Below are positions 18,089-27,169 of a DNA stretch of 64,000 bases, one piece after another (positions within the stretch are counted from its first letter, which is position 1; each line of letters opens with the position of its first letter). Source of the DNA: an uncultured Verrucomicrobiota bacterium (GTDB lineage: Bacteria > Verrucomicrobiota > Kiritimatiellia > RFP12 > UBA1067); contig CAMZEN010000004.1 in the NCBI GenBank assembly GCA_947305775.1, forward strand, positions 1 to 64,000, given 5' to 3'. The notes below the pieces were generated by a model that was given only the letters and a program-made list of their open reading frames with translations, was not told the DNA's origin and did not search any database. The translations under genes were made by a program, and so were the position numbers.

Positions 18089-19828
18089 ATGAACATAAAA
18101 ATAGTGAAATTTGCCTTGACAGCCGCGGCTGTCGTTGGCACAACCGCCGCAATGGCGCAAGAGATGGGAGATGTCGCGGAAGAGCCGTCTGAGATCCAGG
18201 CCGAGACCGAAGCGATAGAGGCGGAACCTGTTCCCGAAGCGGCAGACGCACCTTTGACGATGGACGAACTCGTTCCGCATGACGAAGGCGTTGAGATCGT
18301 AGAGGAGGCCCAGAAGACGGCGCCTGCCGAGGTGGCTGTTGCCATGGATGCCAGCTCTGCAATGCTTGAATGGCTTAAGGCCAACAACTACGAACAGGGC
18401 TTCAACGATGAGCGTGGCTATTTTCTGCAAGTCGGTGTAGCTCGCGACAATTCTTTAGATCCCATAGATGAAGATTTCATGACTAAGCGTGAGATGCTTT
18501 ACAGGGAGGCCCAGCTGCGCGCAAAAATCGATATCAGCGGCAGAGTTGAGAGGGAGGTGTCTGCGAAGAACTGGAAGACCGGTCTCAACACCGACGATAT
18601 AAAGCGCTTTGAGGCCAAGTTCTCCAATGAGATCAACGAGATGAACGAAAAGAAGCGGAGAGTCGCCAAGTTGATGTTGGCTATGGAGATGGCGGAGGCG
18701 GACTGCTTGAAGGGGGTGACCACGACCGACCGGTTGAATATGCTTGTGGATAAAGTGATAAAGAAGCTAGACAAATCTTATGAAGATGGTAAGATACTTG
18801 AAGCGAAGAAGGCCAGGTACGAAGAACTGAAGAAAGCCTACGATCTCGCCAAGGATGCCGCCGAAGAGCTTGAGAACAAGAAGATCGATATGTTCCCCAG
18901 CCAGACGATGAATGCGAAAATCGATTCTTGCGTTGTGATCAGGTTGCATGGCGCGATCCCTCTGCACCAGATAGAGTCGTATGTCGGCAATGAGTTTCAG
19001 GTGGCCGTTGCCGTAATATGGAGTCCAAAGCTGGAGGACCGTGCCGCAAGGATGCTGGCGCGCAAAGAAATCGCTAAGGGTAATCCTACGGAGAATCGCA
19101 CGCTTACCGAGTATCTCGACGCCAACAAGGGCTCTCTTCCTGCCATGGTCGGCGCCAGACAGTATTTGGACAAGAATGGCAAGCTCTATTTCATAGGCAT
19201 ATCTGCGCAAGAGGTTCCGGAAGATGCGGTGGAGAAGGATGACGCAATCGTCTTCGCCGATCAGATGGCGATGCAGGCTGTTGTGATGTCCTTGTATGTG
19301 GAGGGCAAAGGTGTAACTTCTGCCCAGGCAGCCTTGGCGAAGCGCAAAGGCCGTAGCGGTGAAGCAGTGAAGGCTCTTGCAGAAAACATGGAGGAGTCCA
19401 CTCCGAAGGACTTGGTAGTGAGCGGTCTTGGCAAGGTCTACAGCACGGAGGGCGTGTATCCCATTACAGACAAGAGGATATACATTTCCGTTGCGGCGAT
19501 CGACTCGACTCTCGCTGCGAAGTCACCCGAAATAAAGAAGGCATGGGAAGTTCGTGCGAACGATACCGTCCGTACGCTGCATGAAATCGCAGGGGAACGC
19601 CAGGGCGCGGAAGACGCATATGAAGCGTCCAAGAATTCCACAAAGGAGTTTGAGGCCGGTCGCAGGAAAAGCAGGGCGGAGATCGAAAAGGCAGTGGAAG
19701 ATATCCGCAAGCCCAAAACCGATGCAAAGGTTGTTCCGGTGAAGAAAGTCCCGGCCCAGACTTCTGGCCAGAAAAAGGCCAAGCAGGGAGTGCTTGGCGG
19801 CTCCGCCAGCCACAGCGATGATTTCTGA
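18089..19828 (+). CDS. Unknown secreted protein, paralogue family A (member 1)
   Basis: Signal peptide; blocks EQGFNDERGYFLQVGVA and FQVAVAVIWSPKLE...YLDKNGKLYFIGISAQEV shared with the ORFs at 21185 and 22205. Confidence 0.7.
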   Translation: MNIKIVKFALTAAAVVGTTAAMAQEMGDVAEEPSEIQAETEAIEAEPVPEAADAPLTMDELVPHDEGVEIVEEAQKTAPAEVAVAMDASSAMLEWLKANNYEQGFNDERGYFLQVGVARDNSLDPIDEDFMTKREMLYREAQLRAKIDISGRVEREVSAKNWKTGLNTDDIKRFEAKFSNEINEMNEKKRRVAKLMLAMEMAEADCLKGVTTTDRLNMLVDKVIKKLDKSYEDGKILEAKKARYEELKKAYDLAKDAAEELENKKIDMFPSQTMNAKIDSCVVIRLHGAIPLHQIESYVGNEFQVAVAVIWSPKLEDRAARMLARKEIAKGNPTENRTLTEYLDANKGSLPAMVGARQYLDKNGKLYFIGISAQEVPEDAVEKDDAIVFADQMAMQAVVMSLYVEGKGVTSAQAALAKRKGRSGEAVKALAENMEESTPKDLVVSGLGKVYSTEGVYPITDKRIYISVAAIDSTLAAKSPEIKKAWEVRANDTVRTLHEIAGERQGAEDAYEASKNSTKEFEAGRRKSRAEIEKAVEDIRKPKTDAKVVPVKKVPAQTSGQKKAKQGVLGGSASHSDDF

Positions 19829-21188
19829 TGTGCTTAGATCTGTGACAATCGCTGCATTTGCGGTTGTTGCGCAAATGGCCATGGCGGGCATTCATATGCC
19901 CGCCATGGCTGAAAGCTATTATGAAATGCGCCTGAAGGATGAGCCTTCCGGCGTGTACGAATGGGCCGAGCAGGGTCTTCTGTTCGTTCAGGTTCGCGTT
20001 CCAAGGGAGGCAGGCGACGCTGCAGAAGATATAGAGGGAAGAATTCTCGCCGCGGAACAGGAGGAACTGTTCGCATGGCTTGCGTCCCAAGCCTCTGCCG
20101 AAAGGCAGGATCCGGAGTTGAGCCCGGGAATGGCGTTCGCAAGGGATATTGTGCGGAGCGAGTATCCGTTATGGGAATATGTCTCCGATTGGGAAGGCAG
20201 CTTCAACGGGCCGCATTTCGCCCGATATGAAATGGACGAGAGAGTCTGCTGCGCCGTGTACGATAAAAGTGAGGTGCTCGCGACGATGCCAAAGTCTTTC
20301 ATGGTGCCTGTGGGATTGGATGTTTGGAAGCGTGGGGTGCGGGAACTTTTCCAGGAGAAGTATTCCGGCAAGGTTGACAGATCATTTATGTGGCAGGTAT
20401 GCCTTTTGGATGTGCTGGAGCTTTCTCTCTTGAAAGACAATGGAAGTGTCGCGTCCTGGGCGCAGGAATTTGTGCTCGACGACTCTGCGGCCTATGAAGA
20501 ATACATGAAGGTGCAGAAGGAAAGGATGGATTATCTTGAGGAGTCGGATACTGCGCGCTTTATGAAGGCTGAAAAGTTGCGGTTGGAGACCTTGCCGGAT
20601 AAAATTTCTTACGAATGGGATCCTGCCAGGCCCGAATCGGAGGATACAAGAGAGTGTCTCGTCGTCACCAATGTCATTGGAGAGTGCGAGTTTGAGGTTG
20701 TCACGACAGAGACAAAGACCTGTCGCTCCGTCCGAAAGCTTCACAAGCGAGTAACGCCAATGGCGGTCGATCCGGTGTTTGAGAAGTTGTTCTTGTCCGG
20801 CGGCAGTATGGCGAATACCCCGAAAAAACGGACTCCCGCAGGTGTCGCAGCTGAAAAAAGTTTTTATGCAAGCGGCAAATTTTCGTCCAGGCAGCGAGAA
20901 AAGATATTGATCGAAGCGCTAAGGGAAAACCCCGGTGACAAGGTTTTGTGGAATCTTCTCGGTCGGGTCATGCTCGCCAGAAGGGATTTGCATGGCGGAT
21001 TGATTTGCTATAGGAATTCGCTTATGCTGGACGGGCAATACGAATTTGCTCTTGCCAATCTCGCCATAGTGTACCGCGACCTGGGATGCAGCAAACTTTC
21101 ATATGGAGCGGCCATGGCGGCTTTTGGAATCGCAAGCGATTCCTGGTGCAGAAACGAGTCCGCCAAGATACTAGAAGGAACCAGATGA
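19818..21188 (+). CDS. Unknown secreted protein with TPR-like C-terminus
   Basis: Signal peptide MISDVLRSVTIAAFAVVAQMAMA; C-terminal NPGDKVLWNLLGRVMLARRDLHGGLICYRNSLMLDGQYEFALANLAIVYRDLG resembles TPR. Confidence 0.6.
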   Translation: MISDVLRSVTIAAFAVVAQMAMAGIHMPAMAESYYEMRLKDEPSGVYEWAEQGLLFVQVRVPREAGDAAEDIEGRILAAEQEELFAWLASQASAERQDPELSPGMAFARDIVRSEYPLWEYVSDWEGSFNGPHFARYEMDERVCCAVYDKSEVLATMPKSFMVPVGLDVWKRGVRELFQEKYSGKVDRSFMWQVCLLDVLELSLLKDNGSVASWAQEFVLDDSAAYEEYMKVQKERMDYLEESDTARFMKAEKLRLETLPDKISYEWDPARPESEDTRECLVVTNVIGECEFEVVTTETKTCRSVRKLHKRVTPMAVDPVFEKLFLSGGSMANTPKKRTPAGVAAEKSFYASGKFSSRQREKILIEALRENPGDKVLWNLLGRVMLARRDLHGGLICYRNSLMLDGQYEFALANLAIVYRDLGCSKLSYGAAMAAFGIASDSWCRNESAKILEGTR

Positions 21189-22195
21189 AATTATTCTTGC
21201 CTTGTTTGGTTTCCTTTCTGGCAATGTGCAATCTTGCCTTCTCCGGAGTTGTTGATGCGGAAGCATCAATTGACGTGGTATTGCTCCAGAATGGATTGCA
21301 TCGCGGATATAATGATGAGTCTGGCGATTTTGTCGCCGTGGCAAGTTCATCCTTCAGCTGTTCCGGCGTTTGTGCATGGGCAGACTACAAACGGGCCTTG
21401 TCGATTGCCTTGACCAAGGGGCGAAGGTCTGTCATGAATGGATTGTGCGGCGAAGTGCATGGCCTGAACGCGACAAGCAAGGAAGTGGGTGAAGGTCGGA
21501 GGTACAGGAGCAATCTGGCGGAATATTCGGTAAAATCAGGAAAAACGTTTTTTGGGTTTAGGCTTTTGGCTGTAGTTTCACAAGTCGACGAGAGTGCTTG
21601 TGTCGTTTCTGTCGCCGTTTCCTGGAATGAGGAGAGGGAAATCCGGGCTTTGAGGTCCCTCGCTGGTTCGTATGCGTGCGCCGATGGTTGGGAGCATGAA
21701 TTGCGCGGCTATCTTGCCGGATTGAAACCGGAAGAAGCACCTGCCTTCGGCGAATTCGAGGATTCTAGCGGATTTGTCCATTTTTTTGGAATTGACTTCG
21801 ATGATGTAACTGCTTCGGGGAAGTTTTTCATTGGACCCAAGCTGAAATCTCTCGAAATGTGCGCAAAGTCCAACCTGCAGTTGGCGATGGACGGAAGTGC
21901 ATCTGCTGAGCAGGAGACCTCCATCCATACTGTGCGTGACAGTGATGTTGGCCGTTCTGCCTTTAAAGCTTACGGCGGTGGTGTTGATGCCTCGGCTTCC
22001 GGATGTGTTGCCCCGTGCAGATGCGTGTTTGACGGGGTTGTCGAGTCTTTAAAGTTCAATTCGCGGCTTTATGCAATTGCTTACGCGAGCGAGCCGTCGT
22101 GCGAACGTCTGCCCATGCCTGCAGAGAGGGCAGTTCCAGGCGGCGTCAAGGTGTTCAACCCTATCACTGGCAAGTTTGAGACGCAAAGCAAATAG
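21185..22195 (+). CDS. Unknown secreted protein, paralogue family A (member 2)
   Basis: Signal peptide; LHRGYNDESGDFVAVA and AVVSQVDESACVVSVAVSWNEE...FEDSSGFVHFFGIDFDDV parallel family member 1. Confidence 0.65.
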   Translation: MKLFLPCLVSFLAMCNLAFSGVVDAEASIDVVLLQNGLHRGYNDESGDFVAVASSSFSCSGVCAWADYKRALSIALTKGRRSVMNGLCGEVHGLNATSKEVGEGRRYRSNLAEYSVKSGKTFFGFRLLAVVSQVDESACVVSVAVSWNEEREIRALRSLAGSYACADGWEHELRGYLAGLKPEEAPAFGEFEDSSGFVHFFGIDFDDVTASGKFFIGPKLKSLEMCAKSNLQLAMDGSASAEQETSIHTVRDSDVGRSAFKAYGGGVDASASGCVAPCRCVFDGVVESLKFNSRLYAIAYASEPSCERLPMPAERAVPGGVKVFNPITGKFETQSK

Positions 22196-22204
22196 GAGTG
22201 GGTC

Positions 22205-23683
22205 ATGAGGAATCTTTTCATCGCTGTTTCTATTTCGATTCTTGCTGCAATATGCGGATGCGGCAGGGAAGAATCGAAGTCGGATACGAAGACTGAGTTG
22301 GCAACATCTGATTGCTCGGAAGTCAGCAAGAGCGAAGCTAAAGAGACGCCAGATCCCCTTGCAAGGCGGATTGCACATGAATCAGACTTTGTTGAAAGGG
22401 CAACCTCCAGCGACAGGCAATTGAGCGCAGAGGAACAGGCTCATGAATTTTGCGCGGAAAACGGGTTGGAGCTTGGATTTGATGAGGAGCAGAAGATTAT
22501 CACTTTGATAGTTGAGGATGGTTTTGAATACGAGAAAAAAATGAGCGATGATGAATTCGCCCGAAAAAGGTATGCGGCCGTTAAGAGATTGCTGATGATG
22601 GCGGCTGCCGATATTACTCGGACGATTGTATGTAAAGTGGAAGCGCCTGGGAATACCGGTGGATTTCGTGGGTTAGGATGGAATTCGTCTTTTCGATTAG
22701 GAAGCTTCCCCGATGACGAGGGTGAAGAAAGTTGGATTCCTCAATTGATGGGGCGAATGAATGATCGAATGGTTGGGAGAGCGACAGATAAAAGGTTTTC
22801 ATGGAAGGCGAGATTGTCTGGCTCAAGTGAAATGGTAATGATGGAATGCCTAGTGTATGGACTTTCGATTGTCCGCCAGTTTGAGTCGTTGTCGGAGGAC
22901 GCGTATCAGGTAGCGCTCATTGTTTCCCTTGACGCGGAAAAGGGGAAGGATGAAATTATGTCTTTTGGGGAGGAAAGACTAGGAAGAGCGGGGAAAATGA
23001 CCCTGCAGCAGTGGATGGACACGCAAGATTTTGGCTTGGTTGCTGGGCCGCGCCGTTTTGTGGACAATGAAGGTACGATATGGGCTATTGGTGTTGTTCC
23101 TGCTGCAGAGGGGCAACAACCATATGGAACGCTGCTGGATGCCGCAGCCCGTGAGTGTGCCGCGTTTGCGTTTGGTGGAGACCTTGCGGTGTCGATAAAT
23201 GGCGGAGATGCCGAGAATCACAAGGAAGGAAGTTTTATTGAGTTTAAGGGGGTCGGAACCGATTGGTACCCTCGTGAACTGGAACAATATTTCCGTCGCC
23301 CCTACACACATCCATTGACGGGTCGAAATGGCGTGGTCGCAATTTGCGCTTTGCGTTCGGGGGCGTCAAAAATCATGAATGAGATAATGGCGCAGAAGAT
23401 TAAAGCGCAGCAAATGAGGCAATTTGAAGAAGGCATGAGGGATGTAATGCGTGAAAAATTAAAGGACATTGCAAGGGAACTTAATTTTGATAGTGATGAT
23501 GTTGATGCTATTACACAGCATCAGATGCGGGTGTTAAAGCAAGAACTCTCCCGCATAGGCGTTGAACTTCAACATGAACGGAGCATGCGCCCGGAAAACC
23601 GTAAACGCATCATGGAACGACTCGCTGAACTCATACGAAAGATCGAGGAATTGAAAGGTGGCAAAAACAATGAAAATCAATAG
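22205..23683 (+). CDS. Unknown lipoprotein, paralogue family A (member 3)
   Basis: Lipobox AAICGC; LELGFDEEQKIITLIV and EDAYQVALIVSLDAEK...RFVDNEGTIWAIGVVPAAE parallel member 1. Confidence 0.65.
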   Translation: MRNLFIAVSISILAAICGCGREESKSDTKTELATSDCSEVSKSEAKETPDPLARRIAHESDFVERATSSDRQLSAEEQAHEFCAENGLELGFDEEQKIITLIVEDGFEYEKKMSDDEFARKRYAAVKRLLMMAAADITRTIVCKVEAPGNTGGFRGLGWNSSFRLGSFPDDEGEESWIPQLMGRMNDRMVGRATDKRFSWKARLSGSSEMVMMECLVYGLSIVRQFESLSEDAYQVALIVSLDAEKGKDEIMSFGEERLGRAGKMTLQQWMDTQDFGLVAGPRRFVDNEGTIWAIGVVPAAEGQQPYGTLLDAAARECAAFAFGGDLAVSINGGDAENHKEGSFIEFKGVGTDWYPRELEQYFRRPYTHPLTGRNGVVAICALRSGASKIMNEIMAQKIKAQQMRQFEEGMRDVMREKLKDIARELNFDSDDVDAITQHQMRVLKQELSRIGVELQHERSMRPENRKRIMERLAELIRKIEELKGGKNNENQ

Positions 23684-24200
23684 TCTAACCGCTTTTGCGT
23701 TGTGCGTGGCCGCGTTGTGCGTCGGGTGTCAGTCAAGGTCCTCTGAACCGGCGGTGTCGATCGACGATGCCGTGGCGGGGCTTGTCCCGCAACTGGTGCA
23801 GAGTGCACTAGCGAGTCCGTGTTTTACGGGCGGCAATCGACCTGTCATGGCGCTTGGGCGCATCCAAAACGATACGATGTCAATCCGCGGCCGTACGTTT
23901 GACCTGATGGTTGCGCAGATTGTCGAGTTGTTTTCCGCAAGTGGCCAAGTTGTCATATCGTCGGCCTTGGGAAGTGCGGAGGACGAAAGGATTCCAGTGG
24001 CGACCGACTCAAAAATGCTGGTGCCGTCCCTAGTTCTGTATGGCGAGTTGGCACAGCGGAATTCGTCCAGGGAGGATGGGCGGATGCAACGCGAATTTTA
24101 CTTGGCGCTGTCAATCCACGAGCTCGCTACGGGCAACCAGTTGTGGCGGGGACGGCGTAACGTGGTATTTCTTGTTGACGGCAAACAGGTGGACTGGTAA
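23670..24200 (+). CDS. LpoB-like lipoprotein (second copy)
   Basis: Lipobox LCVGC; MALGRIQNDTMSIRGRTFDLMVAQIVELFSASGQVVISSAL; FYLALSIHELATGNQLWRGRR. Confidence 0.7.
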   Translation: MKINSLTAFALCVAALCVGCQSRSSEPAVSIDDAVAGLVPQLVQSALASPCFTGGNRPVMALGRIQNDTMSIRGRTFDLMVAQIVELFSASGQVVISSALGSAEDERIPVATDSKMLVPSLVLYGELAQRNSSREDGRMQREFYLALSIHELATGNQLWRGRRNVVFLVDGKQVDW

Positions 24201-24265
24201 TTCATGAACCTGCTGCGCAAACCAAACATACACTAATTGAAGTAACAAAGCAAAGAGGAGTCAAA

Positions 24266-24796
24266 ATGAAAAAACTGATTGTCACAGCAGTTGTGGCCGC
24301 AGTGGCCGCAGCTGGGGGTGCCCAGGTGTTGACGCCTGGGACTGGTGTGGCCAATGACCACGGCTACGGCCCGACTAGGGGCGTGAATGTGGCGTATGCG
24401 CCCCGGACTGCGGAGACCGGGTACGGCTATGAGGATGGAATGACGGCTATCGGCTTCACCTTCCTGCCGTGGGCGATTCCGAACTCCTCGTGGGATGTTG
24501 TCGGTGTAAGAATGAACCTCGGTTGGGGCTCATATCGCGATACCGCAGCTTTTGATTTCGGCGTATTTTCGTCAAGCCGCAACGCAAAGGGCCTTTTCAT
24601 CAACTGGTGCGGTTCCTATGTGGCCGAAAACGCGTGGGGCTGGCAGAACGGTCTCGTAAATGTCGTCGAACGCCGCATGTGCGGGCTTCAGATAGGTCTT
24701 GTCAACTATGCGGAACGCCTTGATGGCGTCCAGATAGGGCTTCTGAACTTCGCCAGGTCGCAGTGGTTCTTCCCCTTCATCAATATAGGTTGGTAA
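24266..24796 (+). CDS. LA_2272-type surface-repeat protein
   Basis: Signal peptide; repeats WGWQNGLVNVV / MCGLQIGLVNYAERLDGVQIGLLNFA. Confidence 0.65.
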   Translation: MKKLIVTAVVAAVAAAGGAQVLTPGTGVANDHGYGPTRGVNVAYAPRTAETGYGYEDGMTAIGFTFLPWAIPNSSWDVVGVRMNLGWGSYRDTAAFDFGVFSSSRNAKGLFINWCGSYVAENAWGWQNGLVNVVERRMCGLQIGLVNYAERLDGVQIGLLNFARSQWFFPFINIGW

Positions 24797-26283
24797 TGAT
24801 GAATATCTCAAGATCGCTTGGCGCGATCCTGATCGCGTCGTCACTTTCCCTTGCGGGCTGCCGTACCACAAAGGATGTTCTTGACGATTACGAGAAGGAC
24901 ATATCAAGTGGCAATTACGCAGCTGCAGTTCCGGAAGTGACCGAAATTGCCGAGAAGCAGGATGACTCCCAGCAGATGTGGCGACTTTTGTCGGCATCGG
25001 CAAAGTTCATGTCCGATGACAGATCGGGTGCGCTGCAGCAGTTTGATGCCGCCGAGGACGTCTTCAAGAAAAACGACCTTAGGAGCGTCTTCTCGCAAGT
25101 CGGTCAGGGCACGCTTGCAATGATAACAAATGACAAGTCGTTCCCTTACGATGGCGGCGGACAAGACCGCATCTTCACCTGTCTGTACAGATTCATCGAC
25201 TTCGCCTGTGACGGCGACAGCGAATATGCCCGCGTCGAGTTGAATCGTGCCGCCCAGTACCAGGCCAATTGGCTGTACGACCGCAGGAGGGAGACGGCCG
25301 CGGCCGCCGAAAAGCTGGAAAGCGACGCGGCATCGTACCAAAGGCAGCAGGGGCAACCGAACGCCATGTCCAGCAGCGAGCGCAGGAGCCAGTCGTCCGC
25401 CGTGATGAACGATGCCAGCTTCGCTGCACAGCTCAGGGCGAACTGCGAATATGATGTTGCGACATCCGGAAACATGGACCTGCTGTCGAAGAAAGACTAC
25501 TCGAATTCATATATGTTCCATGTCGCCGGCGTTTTCCGCTGGATCAACGACGATGATCCTATGAATATGTTGCGGGATGTCGCGGAATTCGTGCCAGGGA
25601 ATCCTGTCGTCGCCCTAGACTATGCGGAGATGTCGAGGGAGATGCGTCCTCGCGACCAGGTTTGGATATGGGTAGAGGACGGTCTTTGCCCTTGCCGCGA
25701 GGAATGGAGGATTGATCTGCCCTTGATCCTTCTTCCGTACGCGAACAGGTATGTGATGTACGCGGGGATGGCATTCCCCAAATTGCGCAAGCGTTCCCAT
25801 GCGGCTTCATCATGGTCGGTCCTCGCTGGTGGCAACAGCACTTCGTTCGCAGAGTTGGCGGATGTCGACTCATTGGTCCGTACCGAGTTTGACGTGTACA
25901 TGCGCGGCGCAATATTTCGTGAGATAACTCGCACAATTGTGAAGGTAGGTGTCCAGGCCGCGCTCGGTGCAGCTGCAGAGGCTGCGAACAGGCGCCAGGA
26001 AAAGAAGGGTGGCGGTTCCAGAGACTACTTGTCGCTTAAGATTGCTCAGGCGGGTGTCGCGGCTTGGGCGCTTTCAACGACTGGTGCGGATCTTCGCAGT
26101 TGGACTGCGCTTCCGAAAAGCGTAAAGGTTGCCAGAGTAACCAGGCCTAAAGATGGCAAGGTTGTCGTCTATGCGGATGCGCAGCCAATAGAGATTACCC
26201 TGCCCAAAGGCAATTCCATGGTGTTTATCAGAAAGCCAGGGCCAATGGCCATGCCAGTGGTCAAGACGGCTGTATTCAAGTAG
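24796..26283 (+). CDS. COG3014-like lipoprotein
   Basis: Lipobox LSLAGC; DVLDDYEKDISSGNY...; DLRSWTALPKSVKVARV; COG3014 is known to neighbour LpoB/YcfL genes. Confidence 0.65.
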   Translation: MMNISRSLGAILIASSLSLAGCRTTKDVLDDYEKDISSGNYAAAVPEVTEIAEKQDDSQQMWRLLSASAKFMSDDRSGALQQFDAAEDVFKKNDLRSVFSQVGQGTLAMITNDKSFPYDGGGQDRIFTCLYRFIDFACDGDSEYARVELNRAAQYQANWLYDRRRETAAAAEKLESDAASYQRQQGQPNAMSSSERRSQSSAVMNDASFAAQLRANCEYDVATSGNMDLLSKKDYSNSYMFHVAGVFRWINDDDPMNMLRDVAEFVPGNPVVALDYAEMSREMRPRDQVWIWVEDGLCPCREEWRIDLPLILLPYANRYVMYAGMAFPKLRKRSHAASSWSVLAGGNSTSFAELADVDSLVRTEFDVYMRGAIFREITRTIVKVGVQAALGAAAEAANRRQEKKGGGSRDYLSLKIAQAGVAAWALSTTGADLRSWTALPKSVKVARVTRPKDGKVVVYADAQPIEITLPKGNSMVFIRKPGPMAMPVVKTAVFK

Positions 26284-26294
26284 GTTGGGGCAGA

Positions 26295-26849
26295 ATGAAA
26301 ATCAAATTCCTGAAGGTAAAGGGAACGTGGCGCGAGGTCGCTGACGCTGCGCGCACCACGATCCGGCTCGACGAGGGCACGAAGGAGCCGAGCTCCAGGT
26401 GGAAGAAGCAGATTCTTCTTGCGGAGCATTCGCCTATACGTAAGCTGTGCTTCAACTGGAAGTGGATTGATCTGCCATATTGGGTGTCGGTTCACTTCGT
26501 CAGGCACAAATACGGTATAGAGCACTTCGTCTCTACGCAACGCAGTGACCGGACGGGTGTGGTGCGGGATGCCAACCGCCAGGACGCCCCGGTGATGCAC
26601 GAGTGCTTTGCGAACGCCCAGTCCGTCATGTTCATCTCCCGCAGACGACTTTGCGGACAGGCCAGCCCTGAAACGCGGGCCGCGTGGCGCGCAGTTGTGG
26701 ATGCGATAGCCGAAAAGGAGCCGGAGGTGGCGGCGTGCTGTGTGCCGGAATGTGTATACAGGGGTTTCTGCCCGGAGTTCAAGCCGTGTGGCTTCTTCGG
26801 CTCCCCCGCATACGAAAAGGCGCTTGCCGCCTACCGCGAAGTCAAATAA
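26295..26849 (+). CDS. Divergent FAD-dependent thymidylate synthase (ThyX)-like protein
   Basis: LAEHSPIRKLCFNWKWIDLPYWVSVHFVRHKYGIEHFVSTQRSDR aligns with the ThyX motif region but lacks the canonical RHRxxSxxxxSxR. Confidence 0.6.
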   Translation: MKIKFLKVKGTWREVADAARTTIRLDEGTKEPSSRWKKQILLAEHSPIRKLCFNWKWIDLPYWVSVHFVRHKYGIEHFVSTQRSDRTGVVRDANRQDAPVMHECFANAQSVMFISRRRLCGQASPETRAAWRAVVDAIAEKEPEVAACCVPECVYRGFCPEFKPCGFFGSPAYEKALAAYREVK

Positions 26850-26854
26850 TTTGA

Positions 26855-26860
26855 TATAAT
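26855..26860 (+). promoter_or_regulatory. -10 element TATAAT before rpoZ
   Basis: ttgatataatacaccc, then SD ggagaaggaag and ATG at 26891. Confidence 0.5.
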
Positions 26861-26890
26861 ACACCCTTCCAACTGGAGAAGGAAGCAAAG

Positions 26891-27169
26891 ATGAACAGCG
26901 AACTTTTGAAGAAGGCCCACGAAAAGATTCCCTCGACGCCCGTCCTGGTGAACTTGATTTCCAAGCGCGAGCGTGAGCTCATAAACGGCGCCAAGCCGCT
27001 TGTGAAGCCCGAGTCGCTCGATGAGGACAAGTGCGACATTGCCCTTAGGGAGGTCGCAGAGGGCAAGCTCATTGCCGAAATCGACTTCGACGCCATCGCC
27101 AAGGCCGAGGACGCGAAGACAAAGTGGAACATGAAGCACATGAACGTCAACACCCTCTTCGGGGACTGA
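26891..27169 (+). CDS. rpoZ: DNA-directed RNA polymerase subunit omega
   Basis: NLISKRERELINGAKPLV...DIALREVAEGKL. Confidence 0.7.
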   Translation: MNSELLKKAHEKIPSTPVLVNLISKRERELINGAKPLVKPESLDEDKCDIALREVAEGKLIAEIDFDAIAKAEDAKTKWNMKHMNVNTLFGD

